Under the pieces are notes generated by a model. That model saw only the letters and a list, made by a program, of their open reading frames with translations. It had not been told where the DNA came from and made no database searches. A stretch of 64,000 nucleotides of DNA from Dipteris shenzhenensis (Eukaryota > Polypodiophyta > Polypodiopsida > Gleicheniales), in NCBI GenBank assembly GCA_047967505.1, contig CM106541.1, one strand, 5' to 3'. The position numbers were made by a program, and so were the translations under genes. This document shows, in pieces, positions 10,633-20,869 of the stretch. Numbering within the stretch: the stretch's first letter is position 1; every line of letters begins with the position of its first letter.

Positions 10633-10661
10633 CCTTTTGAGACCCCAATTCTCCCCTAATG
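10633..10661 (-). repeat. Right terminal inverted repeat
   Basis: The reverse complement reads CATTAGGGGAGAATTGGGG then TCTCAAAAGGG, matching 4304-4332. The Copia RT sequence resumes directly after it. Confidence 0.85.
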
Positions 10662-10662
10662 T

Positions 10663-11760
10663 GACAAGTACAAAGTGAGACTTGTTATCAAATGCTATGC
10701 CCAACAAAAAGCTATAGGTTATGATGAAACATTTGCACCTACTTCTAGGTTGTGGTGTGTTATTGCCTTGGATACCCTTCATGGATGGAAGAGAGGAATG
10801 TTATTAAAAGGAATCATCGAATTACCATATGGCAAGAATACAACTGGTAAGTGGGTGTACAAAATTAAGTGAAAGTCTGGTGGTACTATTGACAACTACA
10901 AAGCCACAGACTTGTTACCAAAGTATATGCCCAATAGAAAGGCATAGATTATGATGAAACATTTGCACCTACTTCTAGGTTGTGATTCTTTTCCTTGGAT
11001 AACTATCATGGATGTAAAATGCATCAGTTTGACATTAACGCCACCTTTGTCAATGGGATTTAAAAGTTGACCTTTATGTGAGTCAATCCATTGGCTTTGT
11101 TATGGCTAGCTACCAGGAAGGCAAAGTGTGTAGCATTTGAAAGGCTCCCTTTGGTCTTGAACAAGCACTCCCTGATCCTTCTATGAGAAGATACAATCAT
11201 ACTTGGTTAGTCATTGCCAACACCCTCTATATGAAAGAGTATCATGGAATATTGATAGTGCTCATTCTCCATGTGGATGGCATGCTATTACTAAGAACAA
11301 TGAGGATGCCATTTTAGATTCAAGTCTGAATTATGAATTTCATTTGAGTTATACGATCTGAGTCTCTTGCACTTTTGTTTGGGAGTAAATTTTATGTAGA
11401 TGGATGAGGCTACTATTTGATATAAGTGTGTATAGTGAAGTAGTTGGATCTCTTATTTATTTGTGTAGTTTGGTGTTTCCTAGGCCAAAAATTTTATGCA
11501 TAGCCAGACTACAAAGCATTTCCAAGCAATGAAGCAAATCATCCCCTATCTTCAAGAATCCTTTGATCTTACTTTATACTATGCAAAGGGGGGCAACATG
11601 CAACTTCATGCATATAGTGATTCAAACTAGGTTGGAGTTTATGATACATGCCAATCTACTAGTGGGAGCTATTTTTCCTTGAAATCTCATGTATATCTTG
11701 GCTGAGTAAAAAGAAACGGCTATGGCCTTTTTTCCTAGCGGAAGGTTGCATAATTCCCAA
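10663..11760 (+). pseudogene. Degenerate Copia RT-RNase H, right part of the split copy
   Basis: It begins KYKVRLVIK and GYDETFAPTSR, repeats the RT start (LPYGKNTTGKWVYKIK), then carries decayed traces of later RT motifs: HQFDINATFVNG (usual LHQMDVKTAFLNG), APFGLEQAL (usual SLYGLKQA), HVDGMLL (usual YVDDMLI), and an RNase H trace around YDTCQSTSGSYF. Stops and frame changes are frequent. No LTR is recognised. Nothing coding is seen in 11760-12160. Confidence 0.7.
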
Positions 11761-12159
11761 GACTACCTCTTTACAAAGAGTGATTTGCTACCTTGTACAA
11801 GTTCATACTATAATTACACAGGGGGATTTGAAGCTAATGTATACGGTAGTAGTGCCTAGTGTGACAATTTGGGAACATACAAGAGCATGAGGAATTTTGT
11901 ATATGAATATCATACAAACGTGCTCTATGCAAAATTGAAGTTTTCCATGATAAAGTCAACAGATGCAAGTGTGTTATATTCTCTGTTAGAATAGTTTATA
12001 TTATGTAGCTATGCAAATATATTCTATGCATGAATATTGTTGCTAATGTTGTCACAAATATATGACAATTACTCCATGCACTGATGGCCCATACTACAAA
12101 TAACTTCTATGACCAAGCCACCTCACGCGTAGCCATAGTTGCACCCCTATACTCAACCC

Positions 12160-12670
12160 TTATGCTTGACAAGCTAGTTGTTGGCTACTTCTTACTGCTC
12201 CAACTAATCCAACAATCCCAAGGGAAAACATAAGATCAGTCATAGACCTCATGTCTGAGATATTACCAGCCTGCTCAGCATTTGTGTACACATGTAGTTG
12301 AATGTGTCTCCCATTCTCATAGAAAAGTCTATATGTAGCATGGAATTCACATAACACAATATGCATCTAACTCCATCCAAATGTAGATTCCTTGGAGCTT
12401 GCATAATCTGACTCATCAACCCATGGAATAACTTGAGTCCATCTTGTTGATAGTCATATAGATGAGGCTTCCTAGTAAGCATTTATACATAGTAATATCC
12501 TCCAATAGCTCACTTGTGTCTGCACGATGCTTGACATTCTGATAGACCAAAGGAATTGAGATGGGCTTGCAACTTGTCATCCCATACTTAGACAACGTGT
12601 CCCAACCATACTACCTCTACAATAGCCATATGCTATTTGGTGATCAAATCACTTCAATACCCAAGAAATA
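12160..12670 (-). pseudogene. Copia RT 3' end and RNase H entry, remnant
   Basis: Minus-strand reading gives YFLGIEV, KYGMTSCKPISIPL, DTSELLEDITMYKCLLGSLI, then MQAPRNLHLDGVRCILCYV, HIDF and EQAGNISDMRS. These are the Copia segment after the RT active site and the start of RNase H. It lies directly downstream of the integrase ORF at 12671. The RT core with its catalytic motifs between the two is missing, so the element was deleted internally or two copies were joined. Confidence 0.75.
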
Positions 12671-14890
12671 TCACAGCTCTCCCAAACCAATAAAGACGCA
12701 CTTCTCAGCTTTTGGATCCAACTTGGACCTCAACTCATCTGGCACATGGACATAGGCAATGCAACCAAAAATTTTCAAATGAGAAATATCTGGTTTCCTA
12801 CCAGTATACATCTCCTCTGGCGTCATGCCATGTATTGCTGCAGTGGGAGTCCTGTTCATTATATAAACTGCTGTAGCAACTGCTTCAGCCCAATAATAAT
12901 CTGGTAGATCTTTTTCATTTAGCATAGCCCGAGATACCTCTCCAATATGCCTGTTTTTCCTTTCAGCAATTCCATTTTGCTGTGGGGTATGACTGCATGA
13001 ATATTGCTGCTTTATACCATGCTCCTGCAAGAACCTTGCAAACTCATTTGAGAGGTACTCTCCCCCTCCATCTGACCTTAGGCATTTTATTTGCAGGCCT
13101 GTTTCTTTTTCAACCATAGCTTTGAAAGCTTTGAAGTGCCCAAACACTTCACTTTTCTTTTTCATAAAATACACCCAAAGTTTTCTGCTGAAGTCATCAA
13201 TAAATGTGACAAAATAGTGACAGCCACCAATAGATGCAGCTTTAGTAGTCCACACATCAGAGTGGATTAATTCCAATGGCTTTTTACTCTCTTGAACATG
13301 CCTAGGAAAAGGTTTCCTTGCCTGTTTCCCAAATTGACAGGCTTCACAAACCTTGTGCATTTCTGCAACCTTGAATTTAGGCAATCCTGCAACAATATTT
13401 TGGGCTTGCATTGATTTAAGTCGCTGTATATTAACATGACCAATGCATTTGTGCCAGATATCAATATCTGCAACTACACCGGTCCCATGTGCAAACATTG
13501 CTGCACTCAATTCAGGCATGTCCGCATCCAACGTAAACATCCTGCCCTTCTTCTTTCCTTTTGCTATCAAGCGACCATTATTTTTCATATCCTCAACAAA
13601 GCATCCATGAGGATTAAATCTGACCTGCAAGCCCTGCTCAACCATCTGACCAACAGAAACCAGGTTCTTGGTGATGTTCGGGACATGAAATACATCAGAC
13701 AAGTATTTCTTTTTCCCATCCTGCATAGACAAAGGAATTTTGCCAATCTGCACAATAGGATGTGCAGTATCATCACCAGTCTCCACAAATCCTGGTTTTT
13801 CCATTTTCCTTGCATCCTGCATCCATTCAGCATGACCTGTCATGTGGTTTGACGCACCTGAGTCAACATACCACACATCATTGCTTTCTTCTGCACTTGT
13901 CACAGAATTTGTCATATGCTGCACCATAAACAAATGCTCATTTCTGTCATCACCCTGTCTACTAGAGGATGCATAATTGCCTTGTTGCAATTTTCCATTC
14001 ATAATGTCATTCTGCTTTTTGTAGCAGTCTTTAGACATATGCCCCATTTTGCCACAGTAGTAGCATTCAACATTGCTGTTTGCATTTTGGCCTCTCTGCC
14101 ATCCACCACGACCTCTTTGGCTCCCCCTGCCTCTAGAGTTACCACGTCCTCCTGCATAGGACTGGTTTTCTTGCATTTGCTGCATATTCTGATTTCTACC
14201 ACGGCCTGCAGATCGGCCTCCTCTACCTCTGCCTCTACCTCTGCCAGCATTTGAGTAGAAGACAGCTTCTTTTGAAGTTCCTGCTGAAGAAGATGCACCA
14301 CCATTTCTCTGCTCTTCAGAAATTAGAAGAGCAATGAACTCCTCAAAATCAGGAAATTTTTCACGGACGGCAATGGATGTCCGGAACTGTGCATAATCCT
14401 TTCCTAGACCATTCAAGGTCACAGAAACTAAATCGTCATCATCCACTGGCGACCCAATGGAAGCAAGTGCATCCGCAATTTTCTTCACCTTCATGTGGTA
14501 GTCATTGATGCTCATATTTTCTCTCTGCACATTGTGCAGCTCCTGCTTGAGCTGCATTTTCCTGGCCTGCGTATTTGTGCTGTACATTTTAGCCAACGTA
14601 TCCCATGCCACCTTTGGCGTACTTGCATCCTGAATATGCACAATCATGGAGTCCGAAATACTGATAGACAGCCAGTACATAACTTTCCTGGCTCTCTCAT
14701 GCCATCCTTTGAATGCCTGCATTTCCTGTTGATTGGGAACATTAGGAAGAACAGGTTCTTCTTCATTTCCTATAATGAACTCCCAATAGCCTTTTCCCAT
14801 CAAGAAATTCGTCATTCTAAACTTCCATGCCTGGAAGTTGTTCTTGTCAAGCTTTTCAGTGACAATCTGTGAAAGAGAATCAGATGCCAT
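12671..14890 (-). CDS. Copia gag-protease-integrase polyprotein (RT deleted)
   Basis: A continuous frame of about 740 codons. Met at 14890 (MASDSLSQIV) is preferred over Met at 14905 because it fits the usual Copia Gag start. In order it has a UBN2-type Gag (FQAWKFRMTNFLMGKGYWEF and LSISISD), an RGRGRG-rich stretch, one CCHC knuckle CYYCGKMGHMSKDC, the protease motif WYVDSGASNHMTG, an integrase HHCC finger (WHKCIGHVN and VCEACQFGK), and the integrase core with its D, D and E in HSDVW, RSDGGGEYLSNEF and QQNGIAERKNRHIGE. It stops after CVFIGLGEL, where the RT should follow. With the primer site and LTR upstream it is the youngest-looking element here, but it cannot move without RT supplied in trans. 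The full pol would be about 1300 residues. Confidence 0.93.
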   Translation of the reverse strand: MASDSLSQIVTEKLDKNNFQAWKFRMTNFLMGKGYWEFIIGNEEEPVLPNVPNQQEMQAFKGWHERARKVMYWLSISISDSMIVHIQDASTPKVAWDTLAKMYSTNTQARKMQLKQELHNVQRENMSINDYHMKVKKIADALASIGSPVDDDDLVSVTLNGLGKDYAQFRTSIAVREKFPDFEEFIALLISEEQRNGGASSSAGTSKEAVFYSNAGRGRGRGRGGRSAGRGRNQNMQQMQENQSYAGGRGNSRGRGSQRGRGGWQRGQNANSNVECYYCGKMGHMSKDCYKKQNDIMNGKLQQGNYASSSRQGDDRNEHLFMVQHMTNSVTSAEESNDVWYVDSGASNHMTGHAEWMQDARKMEKPGFVETGDDTAHPIVQIGKIPLSMQDGKKKYLSDVFHVPNITKNLVSVGQMVEQGLQVRFNPHGCFVEDMKNNGRLIAKGKKKGRMFTLDADMPELSAAMFAHGTGVVADIDIWHKCIGHVNIQRLKSMQAQNIVAGLPKFKVAEMHKVCEACQFGKQARKPFPRHVQESKKPLELIHSDVWTTKAASIGGCHYFVTFIDDFSRKLWVYFMKKKSEVFGHFKAFKAMVEKETGLQIKCLRSDGGGEYLSNEFARFLQEHGIKQQYSCSHTPQQNGIAERKNRHIGEVSRAMLNEKDLPDYYWAEAVATAVYIMNRTPTAAIHGMTPEEMYTGRKPDISHLKIFGCIAYVHVPDELRSKLDPKAEKCVFIGLGEL

Positions 14891-15384
14891 TATAGAACAC
14901 TGCAAAATATTCTGTCACTGCAAAAAACACAGCTTTTGCCTCACACGGGCAGATCTGCAAAACTGACGAAAGTGGTATTTCACCACACAGTCACTTCCTA
15001 GTGACGATTTTGCATCAACAGGCAACAAGCATGAATCTGCAACTCCCAATGTCTCTGCGCACAGGCATACGATGCAATTTTTGCGGCAACGTTTCACCGA
15101 CCTGCAGAACAGTGGTCACACAGCAAAAACAGGGCCTTTTTCTGAGTGCCTGCGGAGAACTTCCACCTCCAAAACGGGCCCCGAAATGACCCCTTCCCGC
15201 AGCATATAATGCCCTCTCGCCACACCGCGAAGGGCATCTCAATCTGAGACAGTGCACTCTTGCACTTCCGGCTGTGCTACCTGCAGAGATTTGCTCCCAA
15301 ACTCGAAAAAGGAAAGCAACACTTGTCCTCTTACCAGGACACTGCGAACTTGGTTTGCTTTCTTGAGCTCCTTACCACGAACAA

Positions 15385-15397
15385 GGCTCTGATACCA
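15385..15397 (-). other. Primer binding site, initiator tRNA-Met
   Basis: On the minus strand TGGTATCAGAGCC follows the LTR end directly. This is the usual tRNA-Met(i) priming site of Copia elements. Confidence 0.92.
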
Positions 15398-15750
15398 TGT
15401 GAAGAGAGTGGGAGAGAGGGAAGGAGTCTCACTTAAGGCTTTCTCACAATCACAATGGGGAAATACACACAAAGGTGGAGGCTGAAAACAGTTTTCCTCT
15501 TCTTAGTTGTGAAAGCCAAAAGAACTCTAGTACAAAGAAAATAGAAGAATCCTATATGTGGGTCTCAAACCAAACTCAACTAACTAAGGTGGCATACTAA
15601 CTGAGCCACAAACTAGAGTAGATAAGGATAGCTGTCATCCAGCTATTATTCGTGGGCGGCGTACCAACCGCATCTCCAGCTAACAAGTCGGTGACATAAA
15701 TACACAACGGTCACCCTGGCATATCGCGAGTGAAGCTCGATATCTCAACA
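15398..15750 (-). repeat. 5' LTR of the Copia element (~353 bp)
   Basis: On the minus strand it starts TGTTGAGATATCGAGC at 15750 and ends CTCTTCACA at 15398, next to the primer site. TG...CA ends and length are typical of Copia. No matching 3' LTR is seen left of 12160, so that end was lost. Confidence 0.8.
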
Positions 15751-16059
15751 TAGCCTGCATGAGATGACTGACACAATGTACAGCTTAAACCTCTGAGCAA
15801 AAGTATTTGGGATTTAGTTCTTGTTTATATAGGTGCCCATAGAACTAAAACTCATTTATATAGTTCTTATTAGTAGAACTGTCGAGACTTATGTGTGTGT
15901 GCGCATGTGCTAGGGCTTCCCCAATACCGACCCTCCTCTCCTATCATCCTATGGTAAACAATGTAGATCATTCTTGCTCTTAATAAATATTAACTATTTA
16001 CTTGAAACCCAAAAAAAAAAGAGTAAAGATGCATGATCTGAAAGAAAATGTTTTAACAC

Positions 16060-16485
16060 TTGCTGTCAACTTTCTGCCTTGGAGTATTTCCATTAGGTTT
16101 TGCTCGTATGGTATATTGATTGGCCATTTTTTCGACATGATAAAATTTTTGAATTTGTTAAATTGATTGTACGATATCAACTTTTTACCTTGGGGTATTT
16201 CCACAAGGATCTGCTCATATGGTATATTGTTTGATGTTGTCTTAATTACCTTAAAATCCAAAATAAGAAATATTACAGATGCATCATAATGTTTTTACAC
16301 ATGTTGTCAACTTTGTACCTTGTAGTATTTTCATAAGGTTTTGCTCAAATGGTGTATTGTTTGACCATGTTTCCAATGTAAAATTTTTTAAATATTTGTT
16401 AAGTTCACTATACAATATCAACTTTGTACCTTGGGGTATTTCCACAAGGATCTGCTCATATGGTATATTGGCATGATCTTGACTT
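16060..16485 (+). repeat. Four ~120-bp imperfect repeats upstream of the kinase-like gene
   Basis: Each unit has TCAACTTT..ACCTTGGGGTA, TTTCCACAAGGATCTGCTCA and TATGGTATATTG, near 16063, 16177, 16307 and 16417. Alternate units are more alike, suggesting a ~240-bp dimer. The block precedes a possible splice acceptor (TTTCGTTTAG) before the ATG at 16574. Confidence 0.8.
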
Positions 16486-16573
16486 TGCAATTATAATATT
16501 GTCACATAATTTTAAATTTCTGTCTCTTTAATTTGTATTTTGCTTTCGTTTAGGACGTGCTGAACGTATTGAC

Positions 16574-18056
16574 ATGGCAACCAAGGAACATTTCAAAGAA
16601 TTGAAGAGGCTTTTTGCCTATATTCAAAGAGAAGTACCCTTACTCGTTGCACACATGGACAATACAATGATCGAAAAAATCGGGGACGATGACACTCTGT
16701 TAGATGTATTCAAACAACATGTGATGCAAAGGCTAAATAAAATCAAAGAGGTGTCAAAGATACAAGATCAAGTAAAAGACATATTCACACATGTAGCTTG
16801 GTCAAAAGAATTGGAAAAGCATGTGACAACCATCATAGGAAACATTACATATCATGCACAATATGCAGACGAATTGCTATCGTCGAATGAGAAGTGTTTG
16901 GCTTGGCATAGTATGTGGAAACAAAGAAAAGCCCGCGGTATGCGAGCAAATTTGTATGCGCTAGCTAAGAAGAATATTGGTCCAAATCCAACCGAGGAAT
17001 ATGCACGTGCCAGAGTAAATACATCAAACAATGCTTCTATGCAACAAGTGGATAGTACTGCTACGACTTTTCCAACAGCAACCTATACTGCATGGCTGCA
17101 AGATCATGCATATGAAATATATAAGGATAAAAAAATCGGTGCTGGGTTTGAAGGGAAACTTTTCCTAGCAAGAATCAAAGGAGTACCAGGCATCATCCCA
17201 ATTGCTTATTATGTAGCAAAGAATTTTAAAGGCAATGCAGAGAAAAGAGAGTCTACTTTCATGAAAGAATCAACAATGCAAGTTAAACATAGCATCCTGG
17301 TTCGGCCAATTGCTATGTCAATAAGTGCGCCACATTGAATTTTCACGCCATATTTTAATGGACACTTTACACATTTTTCAAAGAAAGCAAAAAAAGATTC
17401 ATGCATTGCAAGCCTGAGTTAGATACAAAGCAAATCCCTGCAAATAACATAGAACAGGTTGTGACTCTCGTACCAAAAATTTGTTTTGCTCTTTGCCTTG
17501 GCCTTTAGAAGCTGCACGAACAAGGTTGAATCCACAATGATTTGCACAGTGGAAATGTCCTTCTGGACTATGCAACTACTATGCGAGTGCGGATTGGTAT
17601 TTGTGATTGGGGACGCGCTACATATGTAATAAATTCAAAGGAGAACTTGTTAGGCAGACATTCTAGTGAGGAAGATACTAAGTACAAGAATAGAATCCAG
17701 CTCGAAAGAGAGACTTGGCAAGATGGGTTGGCTAGAGCTATATGATGGTACTACAAAAAAAACCTTGGACATATGCTTCGAACATTTTCTCTCTAGGTTG
17801 GATATTCTCAGAGCTTTGTAAAATCAGCCTTTACATAGCCAAATATGTAGCCAATTTACAGATTCTCACAGACCAAGTACAATGGTCAAGAGATGTTAAA
17901 CTAGTCCAATACATTTCCAAAAGGATGCTTAAACAACATCTAAAAGACCGCATATCACTACAGAGTTCATGCAATCTATTTTCATGGAGGAAAATCAAGC
18001 CTGATATATGTATGCGACCATTACAAGAGATGGGATACGATATGATCCCAAATTAA
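16574..18056 (+). pseudogene. Protein-kinase-like gene with DWG motif, broken
   Basis: The first 254-codon frame (16574-17338) has a helical N-terminal part, then a glycine-rich loop IGAGFEGKLFLARI and the VAxK lysine in YYVAKNF. Another frame continues with KICFALCLGL, a TAG, KLHEQG, a TGA, IHNDLHSGNVLLD (catalytic loop HxD...N) and GICDWGRA, where DWG replaces DFG. Further on, YASNIFSLGWIFSELC is kinase subdomain IX, and the C-lobe ends near 18056. Catalytic Lys, Asp and Asn are kept, so it once encoded a kinase fold. At least two stops and a frame change near 17320 make it a pseudogene. The TAG in LGL*KLHE stands where Gln is likely. Confidence 0.7.
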
Positions 18057-18339
18057 TTTTTTGATGTAATAAAGGCAAATCGAATATATAAAGTCATTCC
18101 ATGTTGGTTGATCCTATATTCTATGTTTACATTGAATTCATAAGTATTTAAAAAGCAAAAAAAGTTATGACCTAAAGTTTCGAATTCTCGAGTTTTCAAT
18201 AAATAAGTTCTAATACACTAAACATAATGTATCATCAACTTGTGAGTAATTTAAGTCAAGATAGTGGATTGACTAATTTCAAGTGTGCGACCGATCCATG
18301 CAAACTACTTTTTTTAAAAGATCCAAGAAATCCCGTTAC

Positions 18340-18670
18340 AAGCTAGATTAATAATTTATTGTTTAATGATACCGTATTTTGACATTATTTCTATTTCAAA
18401 CGTATTGCAGACGCATATGGTTGGTTTGTACAAGAACTTGGACGACGCTCGACTTGGAGTACAGATACGCTCATTGAGATCTAGGTAATATATTAGTCTC
18501 CTACATAAGTCACGATACTCAATCTCGGCGCTAATACTCTCAGCGATTTTAACTTCGGTGCACGGGGAAGGATCCATTCCCTCAAATTATAACTCTTTGG
18601 GGAAGGAAGTGCGCGTCTCTTGACCCACACTATGTGTGGTTGTATAAATTATATATACATATATATATAA
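18340..18670 (+). repeat. Left arm of a long inverted repeat
   Basis: Pairs with 19810-20170 in reverse orientation. Shared words include TATTTCAAACG/CGTCTGAAATG, CTTGGA..TACA, GAGATC/AGATTTAG-GTAAT, CTCAATCTCGGC, GTGCACGG, CTTTGGGGAAGGAAG and the (AT)n near 18650. Each arm carries what looks like the same exon (CAG/…/GTAAT), so this is an inverted gene-segment duplication. Confidence 0.75.
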
Positions 18671-18972
18671 ATATGTTTTCCATCTGATGTTTTTTTTAAT
18701 AAATCGCTTTTGCATATTCTAAATTCTTCTTTTTGTTTCTACGTCGAGGTGTTCGCAAGAAGGGAACCTCAACCACACACGTCTGTTCGACGGACCTGCT
18801 ATTGTCAGCTTAATTTATAATCAGGTATTTCTCTTTTTTAATTTACGAGAAAAAAAGAAGGAAACTTTACAACAAAGGAAATCCTTCATAGTTCTACAAA
18901 TTTCATAAAGAAGAAAGTCGCTACTTCAAGTTTGTTCTTTGTTAATGTTGAATTATTTGATGCTCTCTTTCA

Positions 18973-19341
18973 CCTTAGGCAGCCTACCGCACCCTAGTTC
19001 GAAAATGGGAAAAAGACCCAAAGCATTGCTGTAAGAAATATTCAGTACATCAATAACTTGATGAAATTTGTATATTTTCTAGCAATCCACAATACGTAAG
19101 AATGTAAAAAATAAATTCCTAAGGCATGTTCATTACAAATATTAATTTGTTATGATACACTTGTTTATCTCTATAACATATATCCTTAAGGGATTATTAG
19201 TCATATATGCATACTACCAAGAAGAGAACCTTTAAAAAAACTATATAGAATATGTTATCATAAATTCTCATAATCTTTTACCAAGCCTTCCACACACATG
19301 GCAGCCTTTATAATAACTAGGGTGCGGTAGGCCGCCTAAGG
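18973..19341. mobile_element. MITE-like element, 369 bp, 27-bp TIRs
   Basis: CCTTAGGC, then AGCCTACCGCACCCTAGTT at 18973-18999 has an inverted copy at 19315-19341 with one mismatch. The interior is AT-rich and non-coding. No clear target duplication is seen. It sits in the loop of the larger inverted repeat. Confidence 0.6.
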
Positions 19342-19809
19342 GGAACGACAGAATGAATTACGAAATTTATAATAAGTTGATTAAAACTAACAATGTTTTA
19401 AATTGAAATGAAAAAAGTAAGCTGAGAATATCAGAATTATATGCCTTTCCCTTTTTTGTGCTTAAAAAGCAAAGATATGCTTTTACCCATGAGTTTTTAT
19501 GCTATTTGAATAAAACCTTCATGATTGATAGTAATTAAAGTCAATCTAAGGGCTCGTATTTGTAAGGGCTAAAATTAATCTAGGGGCTCATATTCATTAT
19601 AGGTGACTCAAGGAGATGGAAGAAAACCAAAGAATATGATGTCTATAAGTCTTGAAAGTCAAGAAAGGGAAATACCTTACTATAAACTAAGCAGGCAATA
19701 GTAGGTCCAAGTAAATGTCATGTGTGAGTAAGCATTCTCTTGTTGCGAGTACCTCAACACAAAAATAGATAAGAATTTAGAAAATTGCAAAAGAAAAAGT
19801 CAACAAACA

Positions 19810-20170
19810 AGGTGAAATTCAAAACATATATATACATATATATAATATACTTTATATAACCACACAGTGTGTGAGCGGGGAGGCAGCATGCTTCCTTCCC
19901 CAAAGAGTTACAATCCGAGGGAATGGGCCCTTTCCCGTGCACCGAGATTGGAATTGCCAGAATATTAGTGCCGAGATTGAGTATTGCGAATATGTAAGAG
20001 ACTAACACATTACCTAAATCTTGATGGGTGTGTTTGTATTCCAAGTTAACATCCAAATTTGCGTACGTACCAAGTATGTATGTCCGCTTCACTTTTTGAA
20101 AAGATACAAAAAACACGTCTGAAATGGAAACAGTATTAAAATACGATATTATTGAAGAACAAATGATTAG
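19810..20170 (-). repeat. Right arm of the long inverted repeat
   Basis: Reverse-orientation partner of 18340-18670. On the minus strand it lies downstream of the P-loop fragment at 20192-20398 and contains ANLDVNLEY ending at a possible donor site GTAATG. Confidence 0.75.
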
Positions 20171-20191
20171 TCTAGCTTTTATCAAAAAAAT

Positions 20192-20398
20192 TTATATAAA
20201 TTTTAAATCTTTTGCAAGTTGCAACATCCATATTATAGAGAACAAAGACTTTCCAATCTCGGTAGTACCAAGGATAATGAACCTTGTATAGCCATTCTTC
20301 ATCTCATCTGCAATAAGCCCCAAAAAGTCATCATATACACTCCGATTCCAAATCAATCTATTCAATGTCCGCTGCTGCATGATCCCAAGTTCTGGCAA
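20192..20398 (-). pseudogene. P-loop NTPase fragment resembling Crinkler-type (CR) proteins
   Basis: The 68-codon frame contains IWNRSVYDDFLGLI, then RFIILGTTEIGKSLFSIIW and LQLAKD. GTTEIGKS is a Walker A motif in the setting 'W-x-x-x-x-Y-x-x-F ... LGTPGIGKSLF', which is characteristic of the header NTPase of Crinkler-RHS-type proteins. Only the P-loop exon is visible; no Walker B is identified. A kinase-like pseudogene lies nearby in the opposite orientation with the shared inverted segment between them. Confidence 0.5.
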
Positions 20399-20518
20399 TC
20401 TGAATGCCCGCGGTATATGTTGAGTTCCTTGGGCTTGAGGGGCACTTGGAAGCAGTGGCAGGACTGCTCAGACCTATGCTTCATATCCATGCTCCTCGAC
20501 AAACCACAGAAATGAGGT

Positions 20519-20860
20519 ATGGTTGGATTATGTGGAACCGGTTGGAGGGTCAACTTGACAACTTCGACATCAAAATTGTTGCCATTTCATTTGTATTTCG
20601 TGAATCTGATAAGCCTTAATGGTGGCAGAATCCTTGTCGAGCTTGAAAACCTTTCTGAGCTCAGTCTTGGCTCTAATCGATTGTCAGGTCCAATCCCGAT
20701 GGAGCTAACCAAGATAGTGAATCTCAGGTTTCTAGAGCTTTAGAGCAATTTCCTTTATGGGTCTATACCAGCAGAATTTAGAAACTTTCAGGGCACAGTG
20801 GTGTTGGATCTTTCCGACAATTGGCTTTGCAATATAGATACAGTGACCATATCCAACAAT
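20519..20860 (+). pseudogene. LRR receptor-like fragment
   Basis: The translation has LENLSELSLGSNRLSGPIP, ELTKIVNLRFLEL, a stop, then GSIPAEFRN and TVVLDLSDNWL. These are two to three plant-type 24-residue leucine-rich repeats (LxxLxLxxNxLSGxIP). The frame then decays. Possible further pieces to 21600 are not identifiable. Confidence 0.7.
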
Positions 20861-20869
20861 TTCCTCACC

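Larger units (their letters stand above)
4304..10661. mobile_element. 6.36-kb TIR DNA transposon inserted in Copia RT
   Basis: The left end CATTAGGGGAGAATTGGGG continues TCTC and has an exact inverted copy at the right end (CCCCAATTCTCCCCTAATG). That gives at least 23 matching terminal bases, with weaker similarity inward. The flanks rejoin into one Copia RT sequence. I see no convincing target duplication. CATTA resembles the CACTA terminus by one base, but no CACTA transposase is visible. Inside are a pyrimidine-rich left part, gene remnants, an unknown plus-strand gene, a histone H3-like sequence on the minus strand and a purine-rich right part. With no recognised transposase it is probably non-autonomous or carries captured genes. 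Confidence 0.82.
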
